From assembly GCA_018883865.1 (NCBI GenBank), contig JAHLFI010000074.1:1-50851 (forward strand): DNA of 50,851 nt. Direction: 5' to 3'. The first letter of the stretch is position 1. Every line of letters begins with the position of its first letter. The DNA is from Candidatus Oceanisphaera merdipullorum. GTDB taxonomy: Bacteria > Pseudomonadota > Gammaproteobacteria > Enterobacterales > Aeromonadaceae. The position numbers and the translations under genes are program-made. The notes beneath the pieces were generated by a model. It was not told where the DNA came from. It ran no database searches and saw only the letters and a program-made list of their open reading frames with translations. Of this stretch, positions 35,188 to 43,694 are shown piece by piece.

Positions 35188-36135
35188 ATGATCACAGCCT
35201 ATACGCTGAATGGTACATCCTTCAATGTTCAGCCCCTCGACTTAGAGGCGGAGTTACCGCCTAATGTCGTCTGGCTGGATATCTTAAAGCCAAGTGAGGA
35301 CGAACAGCACTGGATGCAGCAGTTGTTTGTGGAAGAAATGCCGGAACTCGATGAGCTTGACGACATTGAAGCCTCGGCACGTTTTTATCGCGATAAAGAC
35401 GGCCTGCATATTCATTCACTGTTTCCGCAACGCTTAGGCAAAGAGATAGACGGCATCAATGTGCTTTTTAACTTGCGTAACAACATGCTGATCAGTTTTC
35501 GTGAAGATGACTTAGGTCTGATCCGCCTGTTACGTCATTATATGCGCCAAGACCGCGTTGAAGCCGACAATGCCACTGACTTGCTGTTGGAAATATTTGA
35601 GCTAAAAATCGAATATATTTCTGACTTAATTGAAGACGGCTATAAGACGCTCGAACAAACCGCCAAGCAAGTTCTGGAAGTCACCAACTTGCACGTCACA
35701 ATGTCAGACTTGATGCAGCAAGAAGACGGCAACGGTCATATTCGCTTGGCGCTCTACGATACCCGTCGGGCGTTGCGTTTTATGAAGCGCTCATTACGTC
35801 AGCAATCGGACGACGAACAACGCCGTTGGATTGATGAAATGCTCTACGACATCGAATCCTTATTGCCCCACACCCAGTTTTTATTCGATAAGATCAACTT
35901 TCAGCTCGATGCGGCACTGGGCTTTACCAGCTTAGAGCAAAGTAAAGTCATCAAAATCTTCTCGGTGGCGGCTGTAGTATTTTTACCCCCCACATTAATC
36001 GCCAGTATCTATGGTATGAACTTTGAAATCATGCCGGAATTTGGGTGGAAATATGGCTATCCCATGTCCTTGGTAATGATGTTGATGTCGGCGTGCGGCA
36101 CCTACTACTTCTTCAAACGCAAAGGCTGGCTGTGA
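35188..36135 (+). CDS. corA: Magnesium/cobalt transporter CorA
   Basis: Homopentameric Mg2+ channel of the inner membrane, 315 residues (316 in E. coli). The ATG at 35188 has GGAG six bases upstream; an in-frame ATG at 35149 would add 13 residues. A large acidic cytoplasmic domain with long helices covers residues 1-250. Two C-terminal helices follow, with the selectivity motif YGMN at 275-278 followed by FEIMPEFGWKYGYP, almost identical to E. coli CorA. The stop codon lies in the loop of a perfect 16-bp hairpin. creA follows 39 bases later. Confidence 0.95.
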   Translation: MITAYTLNGTSFNVQPLDLEAELPPNVVWLDILKPSEDEQHWMQQLFVEEMPELDELDDIEASARFYRDKDGLHIHSLFPQRLGKEIDGINVLFNLRNNMLISFREDDLGLIRLLRHYMRQDRVEADNATDLLLEIFELKIEYISDLIEDGYKTLEQTAKQVLEVTNLHVTMSDLMQQEDGNGHIRLALYDTRRALRFMKRSLRQQSDDEQRRWIDEMLYDIESLLPHTQFLFDKINFQLDAALGFTSLEQSKVIKIFSVAAVVFLPPTLIASIYGMNFEIMPEFGWKYGYPMSLVMMLMSACGTYYFFKRKGWL

Positions 36136-36155
36136 TTTACAGCCAGCCTTTGCGT
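36117..36155 (+). terminator. 16-bp hairpin with the corA stop codon in its loop
   Basis: The left arm 36117-36132 (ACGCAAAGGCTGGCTG) is perfectly complementary to the right arm 36140-36155, with a seven-base loop that contains the TGA stop. There is no U-tract after it, so it may be an mRNA-stabilising structure rather than a classical terminator. Confidence 0.7.
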
Positions 36156-36174
36156 AATATCTTAGGGAATAATT

Positions 36175-36654
36175 ATGTATAAACGCTTAGGCCTAGTGTT
36201 AGCCGCGCTCACTCTTGGCGGCTGTGATAATAATGAGGTGGGGGATGTCTCGCTCGGCATGTTCACCACCAAAGACATTAAAATCGAAGTATTGGCGGAT
36301 CCTTTAGTGCCGGGCGTGACTTGCCATATGTCGAACGTGGTTGCCAATTTAAACTTGGCCGACCCGTCTGATATGTCGATTAGCTGTCGCCAAACCGGTG
36401 AAATTACCCCCGAGATGATAGCGGCCATTGATAAGTCTAAGAGTGGCGACGTGGTGTTTAAGAAATCGAAAAGTATCTTCTTAAAAAGCCTGAAAATTCG
36501 CCGCATTTACGATGAGCAGAGCCAGTCATTACTGTATTTAGCCTACAGCACCAAAGAAACCACCGGCAGTTATAAGCACGCCATGTCGACCGTGCCCTTG
36601 TGGGGCACCAAAGCCTATCAAATGCCCATCCCTGCGGGGAACGGTCAGCTTTAA
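36175..36654 (+). CDS. creA: CreA family protein
   Basis: 159-residue exported protein of the CreA family (conserved, function unknown). The N-terminus MYKRLGLVLAALTLGGC has a short hydrophobic stretch and a lipobox-like LGGC, so it may be a lipoprotein or be cleaved as a normal export signal. VGDVSLGMFTTKDIKIEVLADPLVPGVTCHMS and DPSDMSISCRQTGEI are the two conserved blocks, each with a Cys that could pair. It follows corA on the same strand and precedes the pentapeptide gene. Confidence 0.9.
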   Translation: MYKRLGLVLAALTLGGCDNNEVGDVSLGMFTTKDIKIEVLADPLVPGVTCHMSNVVANLNLADPSDMSISCRQTGEITPEMIAAIDKSKSGDVVFKKSKSIFLKSLKIRRIYDEQSQSLLYLAYSTKETTGSYKHAMSTVPLWGTKAYQMPIPAGNGQL

Positions 36655-36760
36655 GCCCTGAGGTGTGAGGCGCAAAAAACAAGCTGCTGGCTCTAAGGTC
36701 GGCGCGACGTTATTTCCTCCTCTCCCTTCACGCTTCACTTTGTTGATAAAGGAGACATAA

Positions 36761-37360
36761 GTGCAAAATATTGAAGACGGCGAAACCTATATCGATCAAA
36801 CCTTTAGCCGTTTGTCGTTAATCAATGGCGATTTCTCATGCGTAGAGTTTGAGGGCTGTACCTTTGAACATTGTGACTTTTCTAGCGCTGTTTTTGCGCG
36901 CGGTAAGTTTATCGACTGTACCTTTAAGCACTGCAATCTAAGTTTGATGCGCGTACCGAGCACACGTTGGTTTGGCGTTGCCTTTAGCGAGTGCAAGTTA
37001 GTGGGCGTTGATTGGACTAAAGCCGACTGGCCAGCTTTTCATTTAGACTCAGAGCTGAGTTTTCAACACTGCATCCTAAATGATGCCTCATTTTTCGGCC
37101 TCACCTTACAAGGCTTGCGGCTGGAAGAGTGTAAGTGTCATGAAGTGGACTTTAGAGAAGGGAATTTTTCTAAGGCGTCCCTGACGCACTGTGATTTCAC
37201 TAACAGTGTGTTTATGCGCACTAACCTGCAAGGCGCTGATTTGACCGAGTCTGAAAACTTCAATATCCACGTACTGGAAAACAAGTTAGATAACGCCACC
37301 TTCTCCCGCTTCGCGGCCCTCGACTTGTTATATAGCCTCAATATCGAACTGGTTGATTGA
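36761..37360 (+). CDS. Pentapeptide-repeat protein (Qnr-like fold)
   Basis: 199-residue protein built of pentapeptide repeats, with central Phe or Leu every five residues from about residue 22 to 180 (for example FEGCTFEHCDFSSAVFARGKF and DFTNSVFMRTNLQGADLTES). A break near residues 64-72 with RVPSTRWFGVAFSECKLVGVDW is similar in position and sequence to Qnr proteins, which mimic DNA and protect gyrase. Qnr proteins have about 218 residues, so this one is shorter and may be only a relative. Translation starts at GTG 36761 with GGAG six bases upstream. A quinolone or gyrase link is inference. Confidence 0.8.
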   Translation: MQNIEDGETYIDQTFSRLSLINGDFSCVEFEGCTFEHCDFSSAVFARGKFIDCTFKHCNLSLMRVPSTRWFGVAFSECKLVGVDWTKADWPAFHLDSELSFQHCILNDASFFGLTLQGLRLEECKCHEVDFREGNFSKASLTHCDFTNSVFMRTNLQGADLTESENFNIHVLENKLDNATFSRFAALDLLYSLNIELVD

Positions 37361-37365
37361 AGCAA

Positions 37366-37417
37366 GAGCTTAAAGCGAGAGCTTAAAGCGAGAGCTTAAA
37401 GCGAGAGCTTAAAGCGA
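37366..37417. repeat. 13-bp tandem repeat, four perfect units
   Basis: GAGCTTAAAGCGA is repeated four times without a mismatch right after the pentapeptide gene, in the convergent gap before uvrB, then fades into GAAGAAG. Copy number may vary between strains. Confidence 0.9.
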
Positions 37418-37479
37418 GAAGAAGAACACAGAACCGGTGGAGTTTTGGTGTTTTATGTTAACTTCCCGCTTTGCTTACT

Positions 37480-39480
37480 TTAACTGCGGATCAACTGGTC
37501 ACGTAGGGCGTGAATGCGGTCGCGGGTGGCGGCGGCTTGTTCAAACTCTAGGTTTTGGGCGTGCGTGACCATGACTTTTTCAAGCTCGGTGATCTGCTTG
37601 TCCAGCTCTTTGGCGGTGGGAATATGCTCAGGCACTAAGCTTTCGTGTTTGGCTCGCTTAGAGCCGATGCGTTTAGTACCGTCTAAGTCCAACACATCTG
37701 TTACGGCCTTGATTAAGCCTTTCGGTGTAATGCCGTGCTCTAGGTTAAAGGCTTGCTGCAACTCACGGCGGCGCTCAGTTTCACTGATGGCAGCCTCCAT
37801 AGATCGAGTAATTCGGTCGCCGTAGAGAATGGCCTTGCCGTTTAGGTTACGGGCAGCCCGGCCTATGGTCTGGATCAGCGAACGCTCCGAACGCAAGAAG
37901 CCCTCTTTATCCGCATCCAAAATCGCCACTAACGATACTTCTGGCATATCTAGGCCTTCGCGCAACAAGTTAATGCCTACTAACACATCAAACACGCCTA
38001 ACCGTAAATCACGAATAATCTCCATGCGCTCTACGGTATCGATATCCGAGTGTAAGTAGCGCACCTTTAGGCCGTGATCAGATAAGTATTCCGATAAGTC
38101 TTCGGCCATGCGCTTCGTCAGAGTCGTGACTAACACGCGCTCGTTCACCGCAATGCGCAGTCGGGCCTCAGACAAGACGTCGTCCACCTGAGTCGCGACG
38201 GGGCGCACTTCGATAATGGGATCCAGCAGACCTGTGGGCCTCACTACTTGCTGAGCCACATCCTCACCGGATTTTTCCAGCTCATAAGTGCTGGGTGTGG
38301 CGGAGACAAACACGGTTTGCGGCATCAGGGCTTCAAATTCATCAAAGCGCATGGGTCGGTTGTCCAGCGCCGAGGGCAAACGAAAGCCGTATTCCACTAA
38401 GGTTTCTTTACGAGAGCGATCACCTTTATACATGCCGCCAATTTGTGGCACAGTCACGTGCGACTCATCGATGATCAACAGACCGTCGCCGGGCAAGTAA
38501 TCGAATAAGGTAGGCGGCGCCTCACCCTCCCCGCGCCCAGATAAATAGCGCGAGTAGTTTTCGATACCCGAGCAATAGCCCAGCTCTTGGATCATTTCGA
38601 TGTCAAATTGAGTGCGTTGGCTAATGCGCTGCTCTTCGACCAACTTATTGGCGGACAGCAACTGCGCCTTGCGCTCCTGCAGCTCGACCTTGATGTGCTC
38701 TATGGCACCCAATAGCTTTTCGCGCGGCGTCACATAGTGGGTTTTGGGATAAATAGTAAAACGCGCCAGCGTTTGTGAGACGCTACCGGTCAGCGGGTCA
38801 AACAGACTTAAACGCTCTATTTCATCGTCGAACAACTCGACGCGCACCGCTTGGTTATCAGACTCGGCGGGGAAGATATCGATCACCTCACCGCGTACTC
38901 TAAAGGTACCACGCTGAAAGCCCGCATCATTGCGCTTGTATTGCAGCTCGGCCAAGCGGCGCAGCATATCGCGCTGATTGAGCACGTCACCCACCCGCAA
39001 ATGCAACATCATGCTCAAATAAGACTGTGGGTCGCCCAAACCATAAATGGCCGACACAGAGGCCACTATGATCACATCGCGCCGCTCCATCAGCGCCTTA
39101 GTGGCGGACAAGCGCATCTGCTCTATGTGATCGTTAATAGAAGCATCTTTTTCGATAAAGGTGTCTGTGGTTGGCACATAGGCTTCGGGCTGGTAGTAAT
39201 CGTAGTAAGACACGAAATACTCCACCGAGTTATGGGGAAAGAACTCTTTCATCTCGCCGTATAACTGAGCGGCCAGCGTTTTATTGGGTGCCAATATCAT
39301 GGTGGGTCTATTGAGCGTAGCAATCACGTTGGCGATGGTAAAAGTTTTGCCTGAGCCAGTTACGCCGAGCAAAGTTTGATGGGCTAATCCCGCTTCAATC
39401 CCTTCTAGCAACTGGGCGATAGCCGTGGGCTGATCGCCGGCAGGCTGATAGGGACTGACCAATTGAAAGTCTTTGCTCAT
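37480..39480 (-). CDS. uvrB: Excinuclease ABC subunit B
   Basis: Damage-verifying helicase-like subunit of nucleotide excision repair, 666 residues. Walker A GVTGSGKT spans 39-46; the beta-hairpin region [12 protein letters not shown] follows at about 92-103; the DESH box is in [13 protein letters not shown]; helicase motif VI is in [11 protein letters not shown]-terminal UVR domain (about 625-660, [32 protein letters not shown]) contacts UvrC. I saw no LexA box (CTG-N10-CAG type) between the ATG and the tRNA gene, though uvrB is SOS-induced in E. coli. Confidence 0.97.
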   Translation of the reverse strand: MSKDFQLVSPYQPAGDQPTAIAQLLEGIEAGLAHQTLLGVTGSGKTFTIANVIATLNRPTMILAPNKTLAAQLYGEMKEFFPHNSVEYFVSYYDYYQPEAYVPTTDTFIEKDASINDHIEQMRLSATKALMERRDVIIVASVSAIYGLGDPQSYLSMMLHLRVGDVLNQRDMLRRLAELQYKRNDAGFQRGTFRVRGEVIDIFPAESDNQAVRVELFDDEIERLSLFDPLTGSVSQTLARFTIYPKTHYVTPREKLLGAIEHIKVELQERKAQLLSANKLVEEQRISQRTQFDIEMIQELGYCSGIENYSRYLSGRGEGEAPPTLFDYLPGDGLLIIDESHVTVPQIGGMYKGDRSRKETLVEYGFRLPSALDNRPMRFDEFEALMPQTVFVSATPSTYELEKSGEDVAQQVVRPTGLLDPIIEVRPVATQVDDVLSEARLRIAVNERVLVTTLTKRMAEDLSEYLSDHGLKVRYLHSDIDTVERMEIIRDLRLGVFDVLVGINLLREGLDMPEVSLVAILDADKEGFLRSERSLIQTIGRAARNLNGKAILYGDRITRSMEAAISETERRRELQQAFNLEHGITPKGLIKAVTDVLDLDGTKRIGSKRAKHESLVPEHIPTAKELDKQITELEKVMVTHAQNLEFEQAAATRDRIHALRDQLIRS

Positions 39481-39586
39481 TATGTAATCTCCTCACGCAT
39501 TAACGACCAGTTTACCCCCTATGGCGTAGTAAAATTAAGCAAAAACTCCACTTGAGCGATTGAAGGGCAAAATATGTAATTTATCC

Positions 39587-39615
39587 TTGACTGCCAGCCG
39601 ACGCCTGCGTAACAT
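39587..39615 (+). promoter_or_regulatory. Promoter of tRNA-Asn
   Basis: TTGACT and TAACAT are spaced by 17 bases, with a GC-containing stretch (TTGCGGCCTCC) just after, as usual for growth-rate-controlled tRNA promoters. The -10 ends 20 bases before the mature tRNA 5' end. Confidence 0.65.
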
Positions 39616-39635
39616 TTGCGGCCTCCTAGTGAGAT

Positions 39636-39711
39636 TCCCCCTTAGTTCAGTCGGTAGAACGCCGGACTGTTAATCCGTATGTCGCTGGTTCAAGTCCAGC
39701 AGGGGGAGCCA
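39636..39711 (+). tRNA. tRNA-Asn (GTT)
   Basis: Complete 76-base cloverleaf with encoded CCA. The acceptor stem TCCCCCT pairs with AGGGGGA, the D-arm is GTTCAGTCGGTAGAAC, the anticodon GTT is at 39669-39671 in the stem GGACT/AATCC, and the T-arm GCTGG-TTCAAGT-CCAGC is present. Confidence 0.98.
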
Positions 39712-39733
39712 AATTTGCAGTACCCTTTCAGAG

Positions 39734-40021
39734 TTATCCACTAAGTCATCCTTACTTCCTATCAAAAACACACATTTTGTGCGTCTGCTTTTATATCGTT
39801 GTTATCCTCGAGATAGCGAACGAATTTTAAGCGATCTCTTTGTCAAGTATTTGATTTTTAAGTATTTTGCTTTTGGTTAAAAAATTACCAAATTATCTTA
39901 GAAGCCTGCCAGCACTGGCTTCCTTTGAGATTTGCAGAGGTAATCCACAGCCTTATCCACAGAAATGGTGGATAAGTCCATCTGCGCCATGGCCCGGCTG
40001 ACTTAGCCGCGTTGTGCATAA
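39734..40021. promoter_or_regulatory. Cluster of DnaA-box-like 9-mers
   Basis: Five matches to TTATNCACA within 288 bases. Two are perfect: TTATCCACA at 39953-39961 (plus) and TTATGCACA at 40013-40021 (minus). Three have one mismatch: TTATCCACT at 39734-39742, TAATCCACA at 39941-39949, and TTATCCACC at 39967-39975 (minus). The pair at 39952-39960 and 39968-39976 forms a perfect 9-bp inverted repeat with a 7-base spacer. Confidence 0.5.
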
Positions 40022-40201
40022 CCTTTTTATTTTTTACCCTCTTCCCCCTGACTTGACAGCCTACATAAAGCCTGAATTGTTTTAGACAATGAAATAAGAT
40101 TACTTTCGTCTTTACCGAGCTATTTCTAAAACTTAATACCTTCTTTTAGGCCTTTCGATGACATTAGCCAATAAACCAGCTAAAAAATAATTTTTTTATT
40201 G

Positions 40202-40230
40202 TTGACTCTTTTTGATGGCACCATTTATTA
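40202..40230 (+). promoter_or_regulatory. Candidate nagB promoter
   Basis: TTGACT (40202-40207), 17 bases, then TTATTA (40225-40230). The predicted start lies about 50 bases before the nagB ATG. The -10 is only a fair match. Confidence 0.4.
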
Positions 40231-40284
40231 ACCGCCCTCAAAATATGCTAGTCTTCTGATTCGTTTATCCAGAAGAGCTAATAA

Positions 40285-41079
40285 ATGCGTTTAATCCCTT
40301 TTGCCAACGCAGCTCAAGTCTGCCACTGGGCAGCTCATCATATTAGCGATCGTATTAATGCCTTCGCCCCCACTGCCGATCGCCCTTTCGTGCTCGGCCT
40401 GCCCACAGGCAGTACGCCCTTAGGCACTTATAAAGAACTGATTACCTTGTATCAAGCGGGCAAAGTCAGCTTTAAGCATGTGGTGACCTTTAACATGGAT
40501 GAGTACATAGGCTTGCCAGCCGAACATCCGCAAAGCTACCACAGCTTTATGTTTGATAATTTCTTTAATCATATCGACATCCTGCCGGAGCATATTCATA
40601 TTCCCGATGGTAACGCCGCTGATCTCAACGACGAATGCCAGCAATATGAAGACGCTATTCGCCAATATGGCGGCATTGAACTATTCATGGGCGGCGTGGG
40701 CACCAATGGTCATATCGCCTTCAACGAACCGTACTCCGCCTTTGACTCGCGCACGCGCATTACCCAGCTCACCACTGAAACCTTGCACGATAATTCGCGC
40801 TTTTTTGATAATGACGTGACAAAAATGCCAACCACGGCACTAAGCATCGGCATCGGCACCTTATTGGACGCAAAAGAAGTCATGCTGTTGGTGACAGGCG
40901 AGCATAAAGCCCAAGCGTTATTGGCGGCAGTAGAAGGTGAAGTGGACCCGCTGTGGCCTATCTCGAGTTTACGCCTCCATCAACGCAGCTTAATCGTGTG
41001 TGATGCCGCTGCGGCTCGTCTGCTCAGCGCATCTAGTGAACTTGAACAAGCAGATTTATCTGCCATGGCCACCTCTTAA
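40285..41079 (+). CDS. nagB: Glucosamine-6-phosphate deaminase NagB
   Basis: Converts glucosamine-6-P to fructose-6-P and ammonia; 264 residues. It aligns without gaps to E. coli NagB through the active site: Asp72 in FNMDEYIGL, His143 and Glu148 in [11 protein letters not shown]. Position 141 is Asn here instead of the E. coli Asp, as in Bacillus-type enzymes. The E. coli allosteric residues Lys160 and Thr161 are replaced by Thr and Gln (SRTRITQL), and the C-terminal Tyr254 region is lost, so activation by GlcNAc-6-P is doubtful. nagA starts 12 bases after the stop. Cytosolic. Confidence 0.95.
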   Translation: MRLIPFANAAQVCHWAAHHISDRINAFAPTADRPFVLGLPTGSTPLGTYKELITLYQAGKVSFKHVVTFNMDEYIGLPAEHPQSYHSFMFDNFFNHIDILPEHIHIPDGNAADLNDECQQYEDAIRQYGGIELFMGGVGTNGHIAFNEPYSAFDSRTRITQLTTETLHDNSRFFDNDVTKMPTTALSIGIGTLLDAKEVMLLVTGEHKAQALLAAVEGEVDPLWPISSLRLHQRSLIVCDAAAARLLSASSELEQADLSAMATS

Positions 41080-41091
41080 ACAGAGCGATTT

Positions 41092-42243
41092 ATGTTTGCG
41101 CTTACAGCTTGTCGTATTTTCACCGGTAAAGGCTGGCTAGAGCAGCATGCGCTGCTTATTAGTAACGGTCGTATTCAGGCGTTAGTCCCCGAGGCTGAGT
41201 TAGACGCAAGGCTTGTGCAATATCCTCAGGCCGGCGCCATGCTGTGCGCCGGCTTTATTGATCTGCAGCTTAACGGTTGCGGTGGCGTTATGTTTAACAC
41301 TGACATAAGTACGACGACTTTAAGTCACATGCAGCGCACTAACCTAGCATCCGGCACCACCAGTTTTTTACCTACGCTTATCACCAGCCCAGATACCGAT
41401 ATGCACACTGCGCTGCGTGTCACGCGCGACTTTATGGCTGAGCACGCGCATCAAGTGCTCGGCTTGCACCTCGAAGGCCCCTATTTAAACGTAGCGCGTA
41501 AGGGCATACATCCCGCAGCCCAAGTGCGGCCTCTGGACTCTGACATGCTGGATTGTTTGTGCCAGCAGGCGGATGTCTTGGTCAAGGTCACTCTGGCGCC
41601 GGAGTGCCATGCACCCGAGCAGATCCGCAAACTGGTGGCGGCCGGCATTAACGTGGCCATCGGCCACACGGCGGCCAACTATGAACAGGCCGTGGCTGGT
41701 TTTGCCGCCGGCATTGGTTTTGCCACCCACCTTTATAATGCCATGACACCCACCACCAATGGCCGAACGCCAGGCGTGGTCGGCGCTATCTATGACAATC
41801 CACGCATCTATGCCGGCATCATTGCCGATGGCTTTCATGTACACCCAGCTAATATTCGCTTAGCACATAAAGTGATGGGTAAGCGGTTGTGCTTAGTCAC
41901 GGACGCTACCGCGGCCGCCGGAGCCCCTGCCTCGCTGACCGAGTTTGATTTTTGTGGCACCCGCGTACTCATTAAAGATGGCCAATGTGTGGATGAGCAA
42001 GGCACGCTCGGTGGCTCGGCCCTAACCATGATTGAAGGCGTGCGCTACTTGGTCAACACCGTGGGCTTATCTTTAAGTGAAGCCTTATGCATGGCCAGTA
42101 TAAATCCCGCCCAAGCCATAGGTCACGATCAGGACCTAGGCTCGATTGACGTGGGCAAGGTGGCCAACCTGGTGATCCTCAGCGATCAGCTCACAGTATT
42201 AAACACGCTGGTAAATGGCCAGTTTATCCAGAGTGTCGATTAG
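41092..42243 (+). CDS. nagA: N-acetylglucosamine-6-phosphate deacetylase NagA
   Basis: Amidohydrolase that removes acetate from GlcNAc-6-P, supplying NagB; 383 residues. Metal and substrate motifs in order are FIDLQLNGCGGVMFN, GLHLEGPYLN with the metal-binding Glu, IGHTAANYEQ with a His ligand, ATHLYNAMTP with a second His, and CLVTDATAAAG with the catalytic Asp. It forms an operon with nagB. Together they feed chitin- or peptidoglycan-derived amino sugar into glycolysis; no nagE or transporter gene is in the window. Confidence 0.96.
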   Translation: MFALTACRIFTGKGWLEQHALLISNGRIQALVPEAELDARLVQYPQAGAMLCAGFIDLQLNGCGGVMFNTDISTTTLSHMQRTNLASGTTSFLPTLITSPDTDMHTALRVTRDFMAEHAHQVLGLHLEGPYLNVARKGIHPAAQVRPLDSDMLDCLCQQADVLVKVTLAPECHAPEQIRKLVAAGINVAIGHTAANYEQAVAGFAAGIGFATHLYNAMTPTTNGRTPGVVGAIYDNPRIYAGIIADGFHVHPANIRLAHKVMGKRLCLVTDATAAAGAPASLTEFDFCGTRVLIKDGQCVDEQGTLGGSALTMIEGVRYLVNTVGLSLSEALCMASINPAQAIGHDQDLGSIDVGKVANLVILSDQLTVLNTLVNGQFIQSVD

Positions 42244-42296
42244 CTCAGCGCACATTATACTTGCGTGAATTTCGGTAAATGAACAAGGAAAGCGAC

Positions 42297-42614
42297 GTGA
42301 ATAACTTGGTTTACAGTACAGATCCTAATTGGCAAGACCCGCAAGATAAGGCCAATCAAACTGACTCTTTGTTTCCCAATGATGGCGTATTGCGCCTGCG
42401 CCGCGAAACCAAAGGCCGCAAAGGGGCCGGTGTGGTGTGCATTTATGGTGCGACTAATGAGCAGGTAGGCGACTTGGCCAAGCAATTGAAAAAATTGCTA
42501 GGCACCGGCGGCGCCATCAAAAAAGGCGTGATTGAGATTCAGGGTGATCGTTTGCCACAAATCGAAGCTTTCTTGTTGAAGAGCGGCTTTAAGGTGAAGA
42601 AAGTGGGCGGCTAG
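42297..42614 (+). CDS. yciH: YciH/SUI1-family translation factor
   Basis: Homologue of eukaryotic eIF1 (SUI1), 105 residues from the GTG at 42297, which has AAGGA about eight bases upstream and gives MNNLVYSTDPNW, as in other YciH proteins; the in-frame ATG at 42279 has no ribosome site. The SUI1 fold covers residues 30-105, with LRRETKGRKGAGVVCIYG, LKKLLGTGGAIKKGVIEIQGDR and a C-terminal FKVKKVGG matching E. coli YciH. In E. coli it influences fidelity of initiation and may act in stress. It lies 53 bases after nagA, possibly as read-through. Confidence 0.92.
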   Translation: MNNLVYSTDPNWQDPQDKANQTDSLFPNDGVLRLRRETKGRKGAGVVCIYGATNEQVGDLAKQLKKLLGTGGAIKKGVIEIQGDRLPQIEAFLLKSGFKVKKVGG

Positions 42615-42662
42615 CAGCTTTCACTGGCCGCTGAACGATGATGGCAACAAGCGCTCAAAAAC

Positions 42663-43559
42663 CTAGGTTAACAGCGCCTGCGCCGTACTTTGTAATTCAT
42701 TTAATAACGCCTGCTGAGAGAGCGTTAAGGTTTGACCCAAACGAGTCACGCCATATAAGGTCACGAGTAACGGCGGACTGATGGGCCGCGTTTGTAGGCC
42801 ATCAGTTGGGTTAGCAAGACCGGTGAAGGGATCCACTATCGCCACGCCCTGCCCCGCCGCAACTAAGTGGCGCGCCAACTGATAAGTTTGTACCCGCGTA
42901 TTAATCTGCACCGGCGGCGCCAGCGTCTCTAGATGCTGCTCTAACAGCAAGCCTAAGCCGTGCTTATCATCCAAGCCGATCATCTTTACGCCACCCAGAC
43001 TGGTCAAGGCAAGGGGTAAGCTAGCATGCTCCTCCGGCCAAAAACCGCTGGCCGCTATGATTTGCATCTGGCCTTGAGCCAACTCAGTACAAATCAAGCT
43101 AGGGTGCGTAACACGCTGTAACGTCAACCCAATATCCACCTGCTCGGCGACCAAGGCTGACACTAAGGCTTGCGTATGCTCAGTAGCCAAACTCAAGTCG
43201 GGCTCAGGAAAGTCTCTACGCCACGCCACTAGGCTTAATGGCAATAAGCTTTGCGCCAAGGTCGGCGTGCACATTAGCCGCACGCCTGTAGCTTGTTGGG
43301 GACGCAAACTGTCCGCTAATTGGCCAAGACGTTGCAAGTCGGCAGCCAAGCGTTCACTGGGCGCTTGCAATGCTAAGGTTTGCTGAGTGGGCACTAGCCT
43401 ACCGCGCTCACGGTGAAAGAGCGCAAATCCCAGTTCACGCTCCGCCTGTTGTAAACGCTTACTCGCCGCCGGTTGTGAAATATGTAACAAATCGGCGGCA
43501 GCAGTCAAACTGCCGGTTTGTAATATCGCCTGAAACAAGGCGATGTGGCCTAACTGCAT
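42663..43559 (-). CDS. LysR-family transcriptional regulator
   Basis: 298 residues from the ATG at 43559, preceded by GGGGGAGG six to seven bases upstream; an in-frame start 48 bases earlier is rejected. The N-terminal winged helix-turn-helix (about 2-60) reads LFQAILQTGSLTAAADLLHISQPAASKRLQQAERELGFALF. The effector-binding domain (about 90-295) follows. It is divergent from the dadA-like gene, and the gap holds a perfect LysR-type box (43599-43615), so it most likely controls that gene and perhaps the TRAP transporter beyond it. Confidence 0.92.
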   Translation of the reverse strand: MQLGHIALFQAILQTGSLTAAADLLHISQPAASKRLQQAERELGFALFHRERGRLVPTQQTLALQAPSERLAADLQRLGQLADSLRPQQATGVRLMCTPTLAQSLLPLSLVAWRRDFPEPDLSLATEHTQALVSALVAEQVDIGLTLQRVTHPSLICTELAQGQMQIIAASGFWPEEHASLPLALTSLGGVKMIGLDDKHGLGLLLEQHLETLAPPVQINTRVQTYQLARHLVAAGQGVAIVDPFTGLANPTDGLQTRPISPPLLVTLYGVTRLGQTLTLSQQALLNELQSTAQALLT

Positions 43560-43598
43560 GTTCGCTCGCCTCCCCCTTTCTGATTTCTCGCTTAAGAC

Positions 43599-43615
43599 CA
43601 TAACCAAAGGTTATG
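43599..43615. promoter_or_regulatory. LysR-type operator CATAACC-AAA-GGTTATG
   Basis: Perfect 7-bp arms with a 3-base spacer, containing the T-N11-A core of LysR boxes (T43601 to A43613). It lies 40 bases upstream of the LysR gene start and 80 bases upstream of the dadA-like ATG. Confidence 0.75.
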
Positions 43616-43694
43616 ACTGGTGTTAATCTTTTCATTATTCGCCACACTCGGCAATACCTATGCTAGGTCCATCGACGTTTTTGAAGGATTCATT

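Larger units (their letters stand above)
39712..40284. other. Non-coding stretch between tRNA-Asn and nagB
   Basis: 573 bases, largely AT-rich in the middle (39840-39900) and before nagB. It carries the cluster of DnaA-box-like 9-mers listed separately and a candidate nagB promoter. I saw no gene, no clear NagC-type operator and no terminator right after the tRNA. Confidence 0.6.

Noticed and set aside
40180-40284. NagC/Mlc-type operator before nagB
   Set aside because: The AT-rich run ATAATTTTTTTATT looks partly symmetric but lacks the GC-containing core expected of NagC sites.
39636-40284. Genomic island or prophage attachment at tRNA-Asn
   Set aside because: No integrase and no repeated copy of the tRNA 3' end were found nearby; flanking genes are housekeeping.
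39734-40284. Chromosomal replication origin
   Set aside because: DnaA boxes are present, but no dnaA, dnaN, mnmG or mioC and no clear set of AT-rich 13-mers; a secondary DnaA-binding locus is more likely.
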